Of a DNA stretch of 38,713 nt, positions 22,172 through 30,803 are shown piece by piece. Source of the DNA: CAUYUA01 sp963575675 (GTDB lineage: Bacteria > Pseudomonadota > Alphaproteobacteria > Azospirillales > Azospirillaceae); contig CAUYUA010000213.1 in NCBI GenBank assembly GCA_963575675.1, positions 1 to 38,713 of the forward strand, read 5' to 3'. A program made the translations under genes and the position numbers. Below the pieces are notes generated by a model, which made no database searches, was not told the DNA's origin, and saw nothing but the letters and a program-made list of their open reading frames with translations. The first letter of the stretch is position 1, and each line of letters begins with the position of its first letter.

Positions 22172-25100
22172 ATGACCGATCTTGTTCTCGGCTTCGATCT
22201 GGCCTTTGCAGATCTCTACGACCATGCTGGATTAACACGGCTTGACCAAGCGTTTTCGTCATATTTGAGCAGCATTGATGCGGCTCTGGCGACGAGAATG
22301 CAGAATGGCCGCGCCGATCCCGACGCTTTGGACGCCAAATCCGAAAGCGGGCTCTTGATTGCTTTGGCCCCCCATGTCGAAGACTTTCTGGCGGAACTGT
22401 TCGGCGTGCGCGCCGAAGTAAACGCATTAGCGGAACGCCATCACGCCTTAGCGCCGCTATACGCCTGCAAACGGTTGTTCATACAGAGACACGTCGGCAA
22501 AGCTGTAAAAGCGCATGACGCGGCGACCCTCGACGGCGACGCCGCGACCAAAGCCGTCATTGCGCACTTGAGCCAAGAAGACGGCCAAACATGGGCGACA
22601 AACGGCTTTGATGAATTGATCTTCGCCCGCGCCGTTCAAAACTGGCGACAAGACGAAGCCTCCAACACGACGGCTCTGGCGGCCGCAACCCACTACGCCG
22701 CCTGGGCGCTTCACCATCCGCAAGGCCGCGCCCGCCACGGCAAAGGCGTATTGTTCCAGCTTCCTGAAAAACTTGACCCTCTTCGACTGGTTCCGACAGA
22801 AACCATCGTCAAAAACGACACCGCTCAGTTCCACTTGCCCGAAGATCATCAACGCGCCCGCGTCGGCTTTGATTTAACCGACCAAGGCGCCGATTTGGTC
22901 AAAGCCCTCGATCAGGCCAACTACTGCATTTTGTGCCATAATCAGGGAAAAGACTCCTGCTCCAAAGGTCTGAAGGACCGCAAAACCAACGATTATCAAA
23001 AAAGTCCGTTCGGCGTGACTTTGGCCGGGTGCCCTCTGGGCGAGAAAATCTCGGAAATGCACATGCTGAAAGCCGATGGCGCGCCTCTGGGCGCATTGGC
23101 GATGATCGCCGTCGATAATCCTCTGTGCGCGGGCACGGGACACCGCATCTGCAACGATTGCGTCAACGCCTGCATCTATCAACATCGCCAAAAGCCTGTC
23201 GATATCCCTCAGGTTGAGACGCGAACCCTTAAGGACGCGCTCGAACTGCCTTGGGGATTCGAAATCTACTCTTTGCTGACCCGTTGGAATCCTCTTAATC
23301 TGCGCCGCCCAGTCGCGCGGGAACGCTCTGGATATAAAGTTTTAGTCGTCGGACTCGGCCCCGCAGGATACACCCTCGCACACCATCTGTTGAACGACGG
23401 CCATACCGTGGTCGCCATTGACGGACTCAAAATCGAACCGCTTCCCTCCGAATTTTCCGGCGTTCACCCCAACGGCGAAACGGCCCCCTTTCGACCGATT
23501 CACGACATTCACTCTCTCTATGAGCGACTCGATGAGCGCGTTATGGCGGGCTTCGGCGGCGTCGCGGAATATGGCATCACCGTTCGTTGGAACAAAAACT
23601 TTCTCAAGCTCATCCGTATTCTTTTAGAGCGACGCGCCACCTTCTCCATGATCGGCGGCGTGCGCTTCGGTGGAGCCCTTTCAGCAGACGACGCCTTCGC
23701 CGCCGGATTTGATCACATCGCCCTATGTCTCGGCGCAGGACGCCCCACCGTGTTGCCGATCGAAAACGGTTTGGCGCGCGGCGTGCGGCAAGCGTCGGAC
23801 TTCTTGATGTCGCTACAACTCACAGGCGCCGCCAAAACCGAATCCATCGCCAATCTCGAAGTGCGTCTGCCCATCGCCGTCATCGGCGGAGGCCTCACCG
23901 CCATCGACACCGCCACAGAGGCTCTAGCCTATTATCCGGTCCAGGTGGAAAAGTTCCTCAGCCGATACGAAACTCTGGCCGCCGAAAAAAGCGAAGCCGA
24001 AGTTCGGCATCGATGGACCGCCGAAGAACAAGAGACCGCCGATGAGTTTCTTGCCCACGCCCGCGCCTTGCGCGCCGAACGCGCCGCCGCTTCCGTCGAA
24101 GGCCGTCCGGCGCGCGTGCAAGAACTGCTCGACCAATGGGGCGGCTCGACCGTGGTCTATCGTCGCCGCTTAATCGATGCGCCAAGCTACACCCTCAATC
24201 CCGAAGAGGTGTCCTTGGCCATGGAAGAGGGCATTCGGTTCTTGGAAAACGCCGCGCCAAAAGCCGTAGACATTGACCACCATGGTCACGCTCAAGCGTT
24301 GCGCGTTGAAATCGCAGAAGTCGGCGAACGACGCATTCCCGCCAAAACCATTCTCGTCGCCGCAGGCACGCAGCCCAACACCGTGCTGGCTCGCGAATAT
24401 CCCGGACGCTTTAAACTCGACGGCAAGCACTACCAAGCCTATGACGAAGACGGTCGTCCGGCCAAACCAGAAAAAATCTCCAAACCATCGAAGATTCACA
24501 TCTTGATGTCCGTAGAGCCGGATGGTCGAGCGATTTCTTTCTTTGGCGATCTTCATCCCTCCTTTGCCGGAAACGTGGTGAAAGCCTTTGGAGGAGCCAA
24601 ACAAAGCTATCCCACGGTCAGCCGGATTTTGGCCAAACGGCCTCCAACCAAGGTTCTTTCGAGCGACTTGATTGCGGCCATGAACCGAGAGCTGCGCGCC
24701 CGCGTTCACGCCGTGACTCGCCTTACTCCCAACATCATCGAAGTGACGGTGGAGGCCCCGCGCGCCGCCGGCGCCTTCCAGCCGGGTCAATTCTATCGTT
24801 TGCAAAATTTTGAGACTTTGGCCTCGCGCGTTGATGGAACCGTTTTGGCCATGGAGGGGCTGGCTCTGACGGGAGCTTCCGTCGATCGCGAGAAAGGTTT
24901 GCTCTCGTTGATCGTGTTGGAAATGGGAGGGTCTTCATCGCTGTGCGCCAAGCTCCGCCCCGGAGAGCCGGTGATTCTGATGGGGCCCACCGGCGCGCCC
25001 ACCGAGATTCCTGAAAATGAGACCGTCTGTTTGGTTGGCGGCGGATTAGGAAACGCGGTGTTGTTCTCGATCGGGCAAGCTTGCCGCGCCAAGGGAGCGC

Positions 25101-25657
25101 GTGTGATTTACTTCGCCGGGTATAAGAAGCGGATTGATCGCTATAAAGTCGAGCAAATCGAGGCTGCTGCGGATCGCGTGATTTGGTGTTGCGACGAGGC
25201 TCCCGGTTTCTTGCCGGGGCGACCGGGCGACAAGAGCGTCGTCGGCAATATTGTGCAAGCGATACTGTCTTATGCTTCCGGGGATTTGGGAGCGACGGAC
25301 ATTTCTTTATCGGAGGTGGATCGGATCATTGCGATTGGTTCTGATCGCATGATGGCGGCGGTTGGAGATGCTCGACACACGGTTTTGCGGCCTTATTTAA
25401 AACCTAAACATGAGGCGATCGGATCCATTAACTCTCCGATGCAGTGCATGATGAAGGAGATTTGCGCGCAATGTTTGCAGCTTCACCGTGACCCAAGCAC
25501 GGGAGAAGAACGTGTGGTGTTTTCTTGTTTTAACCAAGATCAGCACTTGGATCACGTTGATTTTGGCGTATTGCGGGATCGTCTGGAACAAAACGCTGTG
25601 CAAGAGAAACTTTCCGCGCAATGGATAGACCGCTGCCTCAAACGTCTTTATAAGTAA
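22172..25657 (+). CDS. Large iron-sulfur flavoprotein, fused NfnB (GltD-like) and NfnA (PyrK-like) modules
   Basis: 1161 residues. Residues 1-240 have no recognised domain. From Cys252, CILCHNQGKDSC, AGCPLGEKISEMH and CAGTGHRICNDCVNAC match the N-terminal iron-sulfur region of the glutamate synthase small subunit (CPLG is diagnostic). VLVVGLGPAGYTLAHHL (about 389) and VIGGGLTAIDTATEAL are the FAD and NAD(P) Rossmann motifs of the GltD module. At about 841 a ferredoxin-reductase/PyrK module begins: AFQPGQFYRL for FAD, LVGGGLGNAVLF for nucleotide binding, and a C-terminal cysteine cluster MQCMMKEICAQC plus a later Cys (about 1119) for a [2Fe-2S] centre. In NfnAB these modules are separate proteins that bifurcate electrons among NADH, NADPH and ferredoxin. 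The role here is inferred. No GltB is nearby, which argues against glutamate synthase. Confidence 0.85.
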   Translation: MTDLVLGFDLAFADLYDHAGLTRLDQAFSSYLSSIDAALATRMQNGRADPDALDAKSESGLLIALAPHVEDFLAELFGVRAEVNALAERHHALAPLYACKRLFIQRHVGKAVKAHDAATLDGDAATKAVIAHLSQEDGQTWATNGFDELIFARAVQNWRQDEASNTTALAAATHYAAWALHHPQGRARHGKGVLFQLPEKLDPLRLVPTETIVKNDTAQFHLPEDHQRARVGFDLTDQGADLVKALDQANYCILCHNQGKDSCSKGLKDRKTNDYQKSPFGVTLAGCPLGEKISEMHMLKADGAPLGALAMIAVDNPLCAGTGHRICNDCVNACIYQHRQKPVDIPQVETRTLKDALELPWGFEIYSLLTRWNPLNLRRPVARERSGYKVLVVGLGPAGYTLAHHLLNDGHTVVAIDGLKIEPLPSEFSGVHPNGETAPFRPIHDIHSLYERLDERVMAGFGGVAEYGITVRWNKNFLKLIRILLERRATFSMIGGVRFGGALSADDAFAAGFDHIALCLGAGRPTVLPIENGLARGVRQASDFLMSLQLTGAAKTESIANLEVRLPIAVIGGGLTAIDTATEALAYYPVQVEKFLSRYETLAAEKSEAEVRHRWTAEEQETADEFLAHARALRAERAAASVEGRPARVQELLDQWGGSTVVYRRRLIDAPSYTLNPEEVSLAMEEGIRFLENAAPKAVDIDHHGHAQALRVEIAEVGERRIPAKTILVAAGTQPNTVLAREYPGRFKLDGKHYQAYDEDGRPAKPEKISKPSKIHILMSVEPDGRAISFFGDLHPSFAGNVVKAFGGAKQSYPTVSRILAKRPPTKVLSSDLIAAMNRELRARVHAVTRLTPNIIEVTVEAPRAAGAFQPGQFYRLQNFETLASRVDGTVLAMEGLALTGASVDREKGLLSLIVLEMGGSSSLCAKLRPGEPVILMGPTGAPTEIPENETVCLVGGGLGNAVLFSIGQACRAKGARVIYFAGYKKRIDRYKVEQIEAAADRVIWCCDEAPGFLPGRPGDKSVVGNIVQAILSYASGDLGATDISLSEVDRIIAIGSDRMMAAVGDARHTVLRPYLKPKHEAIGSINSPMQCMMKEICAQCLQLHRDPSTGEERVVFSCFNQDQHLDHVDFGVLRDRLEQNAVQEKLSAQWIDRCLKRLYK

Positions 25658-25700
25658 AAAGAGTCTTTATAAGAAAGAAGAGTCTTTATAAGCAAGAACG
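25644..25700. repeat. 19-bp unit, three tandem copies across the stop codon
   Basis: GTCTTTATAAGTAAAAAGA and two near copies lie head to tail. The first copy contains the last codons and stop of the flavoprotein gene (RLYK, TAA). In copies 2 and 3 one base change replaces the stop, so the duplication lies outside the reading frame's end. Confidence 0.92.
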
Positions 25701-25724
25701 AAGAGCGGGAAACAAAGAACAAGA

Positions 25725-25770
25725 ATTGGACGGGGCCAGGGACCGTGTTCCTGTATCCGTCCAATTTTTT
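25725..25770 (+). terminator. Family A-derived terminator A8
   Basis: The perfect stem ATTGGACGG/CCGTCCAAT encloses the A core GCCAGGGACCGTGTTCCTG and is followed directly by TTTTTATT. It resembles a strong rho-independent terminator for the flavoprotein gene, and the stem's outer A residues give a weaker one for the convergent gene. Confidence 0.75.
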
Positions 25771-25797
25771 ATTCTTTTCTGTGTCAACCTTTATATG

Positions 25798-26751
25798 TCA
25801 ACTCTGACCGTTTTTCATCAAATTGTGGAAAAGCGCAATATCCAACACCCACTCCAGATAACGCTCAATCATACCTTCAATATAAAACGCCGGACATCCT
25901 GTATAGTACAAATCATTGCCGCTGCTGAACGGCTTGATGTGAGTCGGGTCCAAACGCATGCGAAGTCCCGCGCCGGTTTCTTCCAACCAAAACGCTCCGG
26001 AATCCCCCACCGGATAAACCGCCGAGTCATGCGGCGGATGCAAATGACTGTCCTCTAAAAAATGCACAATCATTCCCAAACTACCAGAGGCTAAAGTCAT
26101 CGCCTCCTTACGACTCCGCCACACGACATCCCGACACTCTTCCGGCGACAGAGGCAAGTTGAAGGCCAACATCGCCTCCACCATGCACCAACACACATGA
26201 ATCGCCGTGTTGCTGCCGGTTTTCGCCAAACTAATCGGCGTGTGATCAGCATCAAGATACAACGTCGAACCGCCGAAGAATCTCCGCGCCACGTCGTAAA
26301 GTCGCGTGATCGGGCAACGAATCGGCTTGGACGCCGTGGTTTTCGCCCAAATATCCAGAACTTCGTTCAGAGTAATGCAGCAGGCGGAGCGCAACAATAA
26401 AAGTTTTTCGTTTTGCGATATTTCGCCTTGAAACACGCCGAACGGCCCATCGCCTCGCTCCTTCGCCTCGGCCATGCGCTGCGACAGAAACGGCAGCAGA
26501 TTGACCAACATTCCCGACAAAAATAAATTACCTTGGAGTCGGTCGTAGTTTGCCGTCGTTAGTTCTTTTTTATACGGACAAAGCCAATCTTTGGAAATCT
26601 TTTCGGACGCGGAGTCGCCACGCACAATTTGTTCCAACGCTTCCGCCATGGAAAGCCGTTTGATTCCAGCCTCGCTGTGAGCCTCCTTATAGCGTCGGGC
26701 AAAAAACTTCTTTCCTGCATCCTCTGTTTTCGCAGGGGCCATGCGCGCCAT
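25798..26751 (-). CDS. Unrecognised protein, 317 aa
   Basis: No family recognised. The open frame extends upstream to 27042 but that part lies over the ABC exporter gene, so ATG 26751 or the in-frame ATG 26742 (AAGG nine bases upstream) is likely. Predicted soluble and mostly helical, with several cysteines (LLLRSACCITLNEVLDIW, HVCWCMVEAML) and a conserved-looking patch HFLEDSHLHPPHD and GDSGAFWLEE near residues 240-265. The His-rich patch could bind a metal, but this is speculative. It is convergent with the flavoprotein gene, separated from it by terminator A8. An ATG at 26868 would share its CATG with the exporter start. Confidence 0.65.
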   Translation of the reverse strand: MARMAPAKTEDAGKKFFARRYKEAHSEAGIKRLSMAEALEQIVRGDSASEKISKDWLCPYKKELTTANYDRLQGNLFLSGMLVNLLPFLSQRMAEAKERGDGPFGVFQGEISQNEKLLLLRSACCITLNEVLDIWAKTTASKPIRCPITRLYDVARRFFGGSTLYLDADHTPISLAKTGSNTAIHVCWCMVEAMLAFNLPLSPEECRDVVWRSRKEAMTLASGSLGMIVHFLEDSHLHPPHDSAVYPVGDSGAFWLEETGAGLRMRLDPTHIKPFSSGNDLYYTGCPAFYIEGMIERYLEWVLDIALFHNLMKNGQS

Positions 26752-26866
26752 CCTTACAATCAAAGGGCGGGTCCGGCATTCGACGCGCCCTGTCGTTTGA
26801 ACTATTGCCCACGCTCTCAAAAAAAGACACTGTAACGCTTCTTCTTTCCTTTTTTCTTGTCTCGCC

Positions 26867-28714
26867 ATGCCTTCCAGCACACACAACGCCGACGCTCCCG
26901 CCCATAAAAGCGGCCACATCCCCACCCTGCGCACGTTCCTGCCATATTTATGGCCTCCCGGAGAACGGGAGATGCGCTTGCGCGTAATTGTGGCGCTCAG
27001 CTTCCTCGGGATCGCCAAAATCGCCAACGTCATCGTCCCCATCCTTTACAAAGCGGCAATCGATGCGCTTTCCGGCGGCGGCGCGGGATTCGGCGCCGTC
27101 GCGACCACGAACGCGCCTTCTCCTTTGATCGCCGTTCCAGTCGGATTGATTCTCGCATATGGCCTCGCCCGCATCATTGCTCAAGGATTCGGCGAACTGC
27201 GCGACGCTCTGTTTGCCAAGGTCGCTCAAAACGCCATTCGCCAAGTCGCTTTGCAGGTCTTCCGCCACCTGCATGCCTTGAGCCTCCGTTTCCACCTTGA
27301 GCGACAAACCGGGGGGCTTTCGCGCGCCATAGAACGCGGCAATCGAGCCATTGAAACGCTCTTGCGGTTCATGTTGTTCAACATTCTGCCGACGTTGTTG
27401 GAAATCGTTTTGGTCGGCGTGATTCTCTGGCGAATGTTCGGAGCTTCGATCGCCTTGGTCACGCTGATAACGGTGATCAGCTATATTGCGTTTACATTGG
27501 TCATCACCGAATGGAGAACAAAGTTTCGTCGACAGATGAACGAAACCGATAGTAAAGCCAACACACGGGCTATCGATAGTCTACTCAACTACGAAACCGT
27601 GAAATACTTCGGAAACGAAAAACACGAAGCCGAACGCTATGACGCCGCCTTGCGCGGGTACGAGCACGCCGCCGTCAAAAGCCAAACGTCATTGTCGATG
27701 CTCAACCTGGGACAGGGGTTTATTATCTCGATCGGTTTGGCGATCGTCATGTACATCACCGCCGCCGGCATTGCGCGCGGTGAAATGACGCTCGGCGATT
27801 TCGTCTTGGTCAACACGTATTTGGTTCAGCTTTATCTGCCGCTGAACTTCTTTGGCTTCGTTTATCGAGAGATCAAGCAAGCTCTGATTGACATGGAGAA
27901 GATGTTTGAACTCCTGACGGTCAATCGTGAAATCGCCGACGCTCCCGACGCAACGCCTTTATGTGTTTCGGGCGGCGCTTTAACCTTTGAGAACGTCTGT
28001 TTCAGCTATGATTCTCGGAGGCCGATTTTACAAGACGTCTCTTTCACGGTTAAGCCTGGTCAAACTGTGGCGATTGTTGGACCTAGCGGCTCCGGCAAGT
28101 CCACCATCAGCCGGTTGCTGTTCCGGTTTTATGATCCTGCCTCCGGTTGTATTCTGATTGATGGGCAAGATTTACGCAGCGTGACTCAAGTCAGCCTGCG
28201 CGCCGCTTTGGGCATCGTGCCTCAGGATACTGTGTTGTTTAACGACACGATTTACTATAACATTTCTTATGGTCACCCTGAAGCTGAAAAAGAAGCGATT
28301 GAGAACGCCGCTCGTCTTGCGCATATTCATGAATTTGTGTGTGGTCTTCCCGACGGATATCAGTCTTTGGTTGGAGAGCGTGGATTGAAACTGTCGGGCG
28401 GAGAGAAGCAACGCGTGGCGATTGCGCGCACTATTTTGAAAACGCCGAATATCTTGTTGTTTGATGAGGCGACATCGGCGTTGGACACGCACACGGAGCG
28501 CGAGATTCAAGCCAATCTACGCGAAGTTAGCCGTGGAAGAACAACTCTTGTGATTGCGCATAGATTATCAACCATCGTGGACGCTGACGAGATCCTGGTT
28601 TTGGAGAAGGGGATGATCGTTGAGCGTGGACGGCATGCCGCGTTGCTTGAGAAGAACGGCTCTTATGCTTCCATGTGGAAACGTCAACAGGAATCCGGTC
28701 CCGACGCGGAATAG
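26867..28714 (+). CDS. Atm1-type ABC exporter (half-transporter)
   Basis: A homodimeric ABC exporter half of 615 residues: six-helix membrane domain at about 35-330, ATPase domain at about 360-600. Walker A GPSGSGKST at about 405, signature LSGGEKQRVAIAR at about 510, Walker B ILLFDEATSALD. Family marks of Atm1/HMT1 are NYETVKYFGNEKHEAERYD, and SLSMLNLGQGFIISIGL in the substrate-binding helices. Relatives export glutathione-linked sulfur species or metal-glutathione conjugates and support cytosolic iron-sulfur assembly and heavy-metal tolerance. No clear ribosome-binding site precedes ATG 26867, though its position is supported by MPSSTHN-type polar N-termini. A family A arm follows it. Confidence 0.92.
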   Translation: MPSSTHNADAPAHKSGHIPTLRTFLPYLWPPGEREMRLRVIVALSFLGIAKIANVIVPILYKAAIDALSGGGAGFGAVATTNAPSPLIAVPVGLILAYGLARIIAQGFGELRDALFAKVAQNAIRQVALQVFRHLHALSLRFHLERQTGGLSRAIERGNRAIETLLRFMLFNILPTLLEIVLVGVILWRMFGASIALVTLITVISYIAFTLVITEWRTKFRRQMNETDSKANTRAIDSLLNYETVKYFGNEKHEAERYDAALRGYEHAAVKSQTSLSMLNLGQGFIISIGLAIVMYITAAGIARGEMTLGDFVLVNTYLVQLYLPLNFFGFVYREIKQALIDMEKMFELLTVNREIADAPDATPLCVSGGALTFENVCFSYDSRRPILQDVSFTVKPGQTVAIVGPSGSGKSTISRLLFRFYDPASGCILIDGQDLRSVTQVSLRAALGIVPQDTVLFNDTIYYNISYGHPEAEKEAIENAARLAHIHEFVCGLPDGYQSLVGERGLKLSGGEKQRVAIARTILKTPNILLFDEATSALDTHTEREIQANLREVSRGRTTLVIAHRLSTIVDADEILVLEKGMIVERGRHAALLEKNGSYASMWKRQQESGPDAE

Positions 28715-28767
28715 AATTATTAAATAGGCCCCATGCCAATAAATAACAACATGAGGACCGAAACAAA

Positions 28768-28889
28768 CGATTCCAGAAGAGAATCGCTTCACAAATAAGG
28801 GGGAAGGGGGGAGGGGGAGGCTTCTGCTCCCCCCCCTTATAATCCCGAGCGACCAGAAACGCAGTCTCTGGGCCCGTTTAATTTATTTT
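28768..28889. repeat. Family A copy A9, right arm
   Basis: Right arm TTCCAGAAGAGAATCGCTTC to CTGGGCCCGTTTAATTT with an expanded G-rich run (GGGGGAAGGGGGGAGGGGG) and a matching C-run hairpin. The left arm is lost or reduced to a GGCCCCAT remnant near 28728. It lies between the convergent exporter and ubiD genes. Confidence 0.75.
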
Positions 28890-28919
28890 TTGTGTTTTTT
28901 CGCCTTTGTTCTTTTCAGC

Positions 28920-30431
28920 TTAGCGCCAAATAGATTTGCCCTCGCCCGGCAAGCCATAGCTCGACCATTTGCGCGAGACCTCCTCAATCACATCATCGGT
29001 CATGCGCAGCTTCCTCCCCCACTCACGATGAGTCTCCGGCGGCCACTTATTCGTAGCGTCTAACCCCACCTTCCCTCCCAATCCCGACTCCGGACTTGCA
29101 AAGTCCAAGTAATCAATCGGCGTGCCTTCAATTACCGTGATATCGCGCGCCGGATCCATGCGAGTCGAAATCGCCCACATCACATCCTTCCAATCCCGGC
29201 AATTAATGTCGTCATCAACGATAATGACCCATTTGGTGTACATAAACTGCCGCAAAAACGACCAAACGCCCATCATCACGCGCTTGGCGTGTCCGGGATA
29301 GGCTTTTTTGATCGAAACAACGGCAATGCGATAAGAACACCCCTCCGGCGGCAACCAGAAATCAACGATCTCTGGAAACTGCTGGACTAATAAAGGAATA
29401 AACACCTCGTTGAGAGCCTCGCCGAGCACACTAGGCTCATCAGGCGGCCTGCCGGTGAAAGTGGAAAGATAGATCGGCGCCTTGCGCATGGTGATCGCAG
29501 AGAGTCGAAACACCGGAAAACGCTCAACGGCGTTATAATAGCCCGTGTGATCGCCATAGGGGCCTTCGTCGGCTTCTTCTCCGGGATGGATTGCGCCTTC
29601 GAGCACGATTTCCGCCTGAGCCGGAACTTTAAGCGGCACCGTCTTGCAGTCGACCAGATCAACACCTTTCCCACGCAATAGGCCGGCATACTGATATTCG
29701 GAGAACGTGTCGGGAATAGGCGTGACGGCGGCGAGAATGGTCGCAGGATCAGCGCCGATCACGGCGGCGACAGGAAAGGGCTCGGTGCGTCCGGCCTCAC
29801 GCCAACGACGGAAATGTTGGGCGCCTCCGCGATGACGAAGCCAACGCATGATCGTCCGATCGCGCCCGAGGGCTTGCATGCGATAGATTCCGAGATTGAA
29901 ATCGTCTTCGCGTTTGTCGCCGGGACCGCGCGTGACGACCAAAGGCCAAGTAATCAGCGGAGCAGGCTCTCCGGGCCAACAGGATTGAATCGGCAGACGT
30001 CCGAGATCGATGGTTTCGTTGCGCCAGACGATTTCCTGGCAGGGAGCCGAAGAGACGGTCTTGGGCTTCATCGACATGACGGTGCGCACCAAGGGCATCA
30101 TTTCGAGCGCTTGCCGTAATCCTTTAGGGGGCTCTGGTTGTTTGAGGAAAGCGAGGGTCTCGCCGACTTGACGCAGCTCGGAGGGTTCGCAATCCATACC
30201 CCAAGCCACGCGCTCAACGGTTCCGAACAGGTTGACCAAAACCGGAATGTCGGAGCGTCGCCCGTCGGGCAGAAGAACATGTTCAAACAAAACGGCGGGG
30301 CCTTGTTCGGCTAGAAGGCGGGTTTGAATCTCCGTCATTTCGAGCACGGTTGAAACTGGGGTCGTGACTCGAACCAGGCGACCGGACCATTCAAGACGTT
30401 CGATGAAGTCTCGCAAGGATGAATAAGGCAT
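28920..30431 (-). CDS. ubiD: UbiD family decarboxylase (3-polyprenyl-4-hydroxybenzoate carboxy-lyase)
   Basis: Removes the carboxyl group of the prenylated 4-hydroxybenzoate intermediate in ubiquinone synthesis, using prenylated FMN made by UbiX. 503 residues from ATG 30431. Conserved segments are LRDFIERLEWSGRLVRV, LFGTVERVAWGM, the prFMN-binding DDFNLGIYRMQ and the RWLRHRGGAQHFR stretch, EGAIHPGEEADEGPYGDHTGYY containing catalytic acidic residues, and a C-terminal oligomerisation region with VDDDINCRDWKDVMWA and DATNKWPPE. Length matches E. coli UbiD. The open frame extends to 30656 through a microsatellite and an A repeat, so that extension is not coding. Transcribed with or after the EF-G-like gene, with A10 between. 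Confidence 0.93.
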   Translation of the reverse strand: MPYSSLRDFIERLEWSGRLVRVTTPVSTVLEMTEIQTRLLAEQGPAVLFEHVLLPDGRRSDIPVLVNLFGTVERVAWGMDCEPSELRQVGETLAFLKQPEPPKGLRQALEMMPLVRTVMSMKPKTVSSAPCQEIVWRNETIDLGRLPIQSCWPGEPAPLITWPLVVTRGPGDKREDDFNLGIYRMQALGRDRTIMRWLRHRGGAQHFRRWREAGRTEPFPVAAVIGADPATILAAVTPIPDTFSEYQYAGLLRGKGVDLVDCKTVPLKVPAQAEIVLEGAIHPGEEADEGPYGDHTGYYNAVERFPVFRLSAITMRKAPIYLSTFTGRPPDEPSVLGEALNEVFIPLLVQQFPEIVDFWLPPEGCSYRIAVVSIKKAYPGHAKRVMMGVWSFLRQFMYTKWVIIVDDDINCRDWKDVMWAISTRMDPARDITVIEGTPIDYLDFASPESGLGGKVGLDATNKWPPETHREWGRKLRMTDDVIEEVSRKWSSYGLPGEGKSIWR

Positions 30432-30488
30432 GGCGTCCGAACAATATGTTTTTAGGAAAGGAAAGGCGTTGTGGAAGTTGTGGAAAGT

Positions 30489-30523
30489 GAGATGTGAGAT
30501 GTGGGATGTGGGATGTGAGATGT
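30489..30523. repeat. 7-bp microsatellite, five units
   Basis: Five units of GAGATGT or GGGATGT in tandem, flanked on both sides by GTGGAAAGTG. Located about 58 bases upstream of the ubiD start on the transcribed strand, so copy-number change might alter its expression. Confidence 0.85.
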
Positions 30524-30550
30524 GGAAAGTGCGACGCTGAGGTCGAAAAC

Positions 30551-30751
30551 CAAACGGATACAGGAATCCGTGTTCCTGATCGCGAAAGAAATCATAAGGA
30601 AAAAAAGGAGACAGCCTCCCTTCTTTGCCGAAAGACAAAGCTCGCGCAAGCTGCAAGACGTTCGCCTTACGGCGATAAGAGGGGCGATCGCGCCCCCCTT
30701 ATAATCCCCCCCGCGACCAGGAACACAGTCCCTGGACCCATTTAATTTTTA
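30551..30751. repeat. Family A copy A10
   Basis: A diverged left arm (ATCCGTGTTCCTGATCGCGA, then AAATCATAAGG) and a well-kept right arm (GAGGGGCGATCGCGCCCCCC region to CCAGGAACACAGTCCCTGG followed by TTTAATTTTT). Between EF-G-like and ubiD genes, both on the minus strand. Confidence 0.75.
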
Positions 30752-30803
30752 CGCTTTTTCACGTTCCCTATATTCTCTGCATCGTTCTCACACGCCATGG
30801 GCT

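Noticed and set aside
21935..22225. 96-codon minus-strand frame
   Set aside because: Runs through the 19-bp tandem repeats and over the flavoprotein start.
26868..27042. N-terminal extension of the minus-strand 317-residue protein
   Set aside because: It overlaps the conserved part of the ABC exporter on the other strand.
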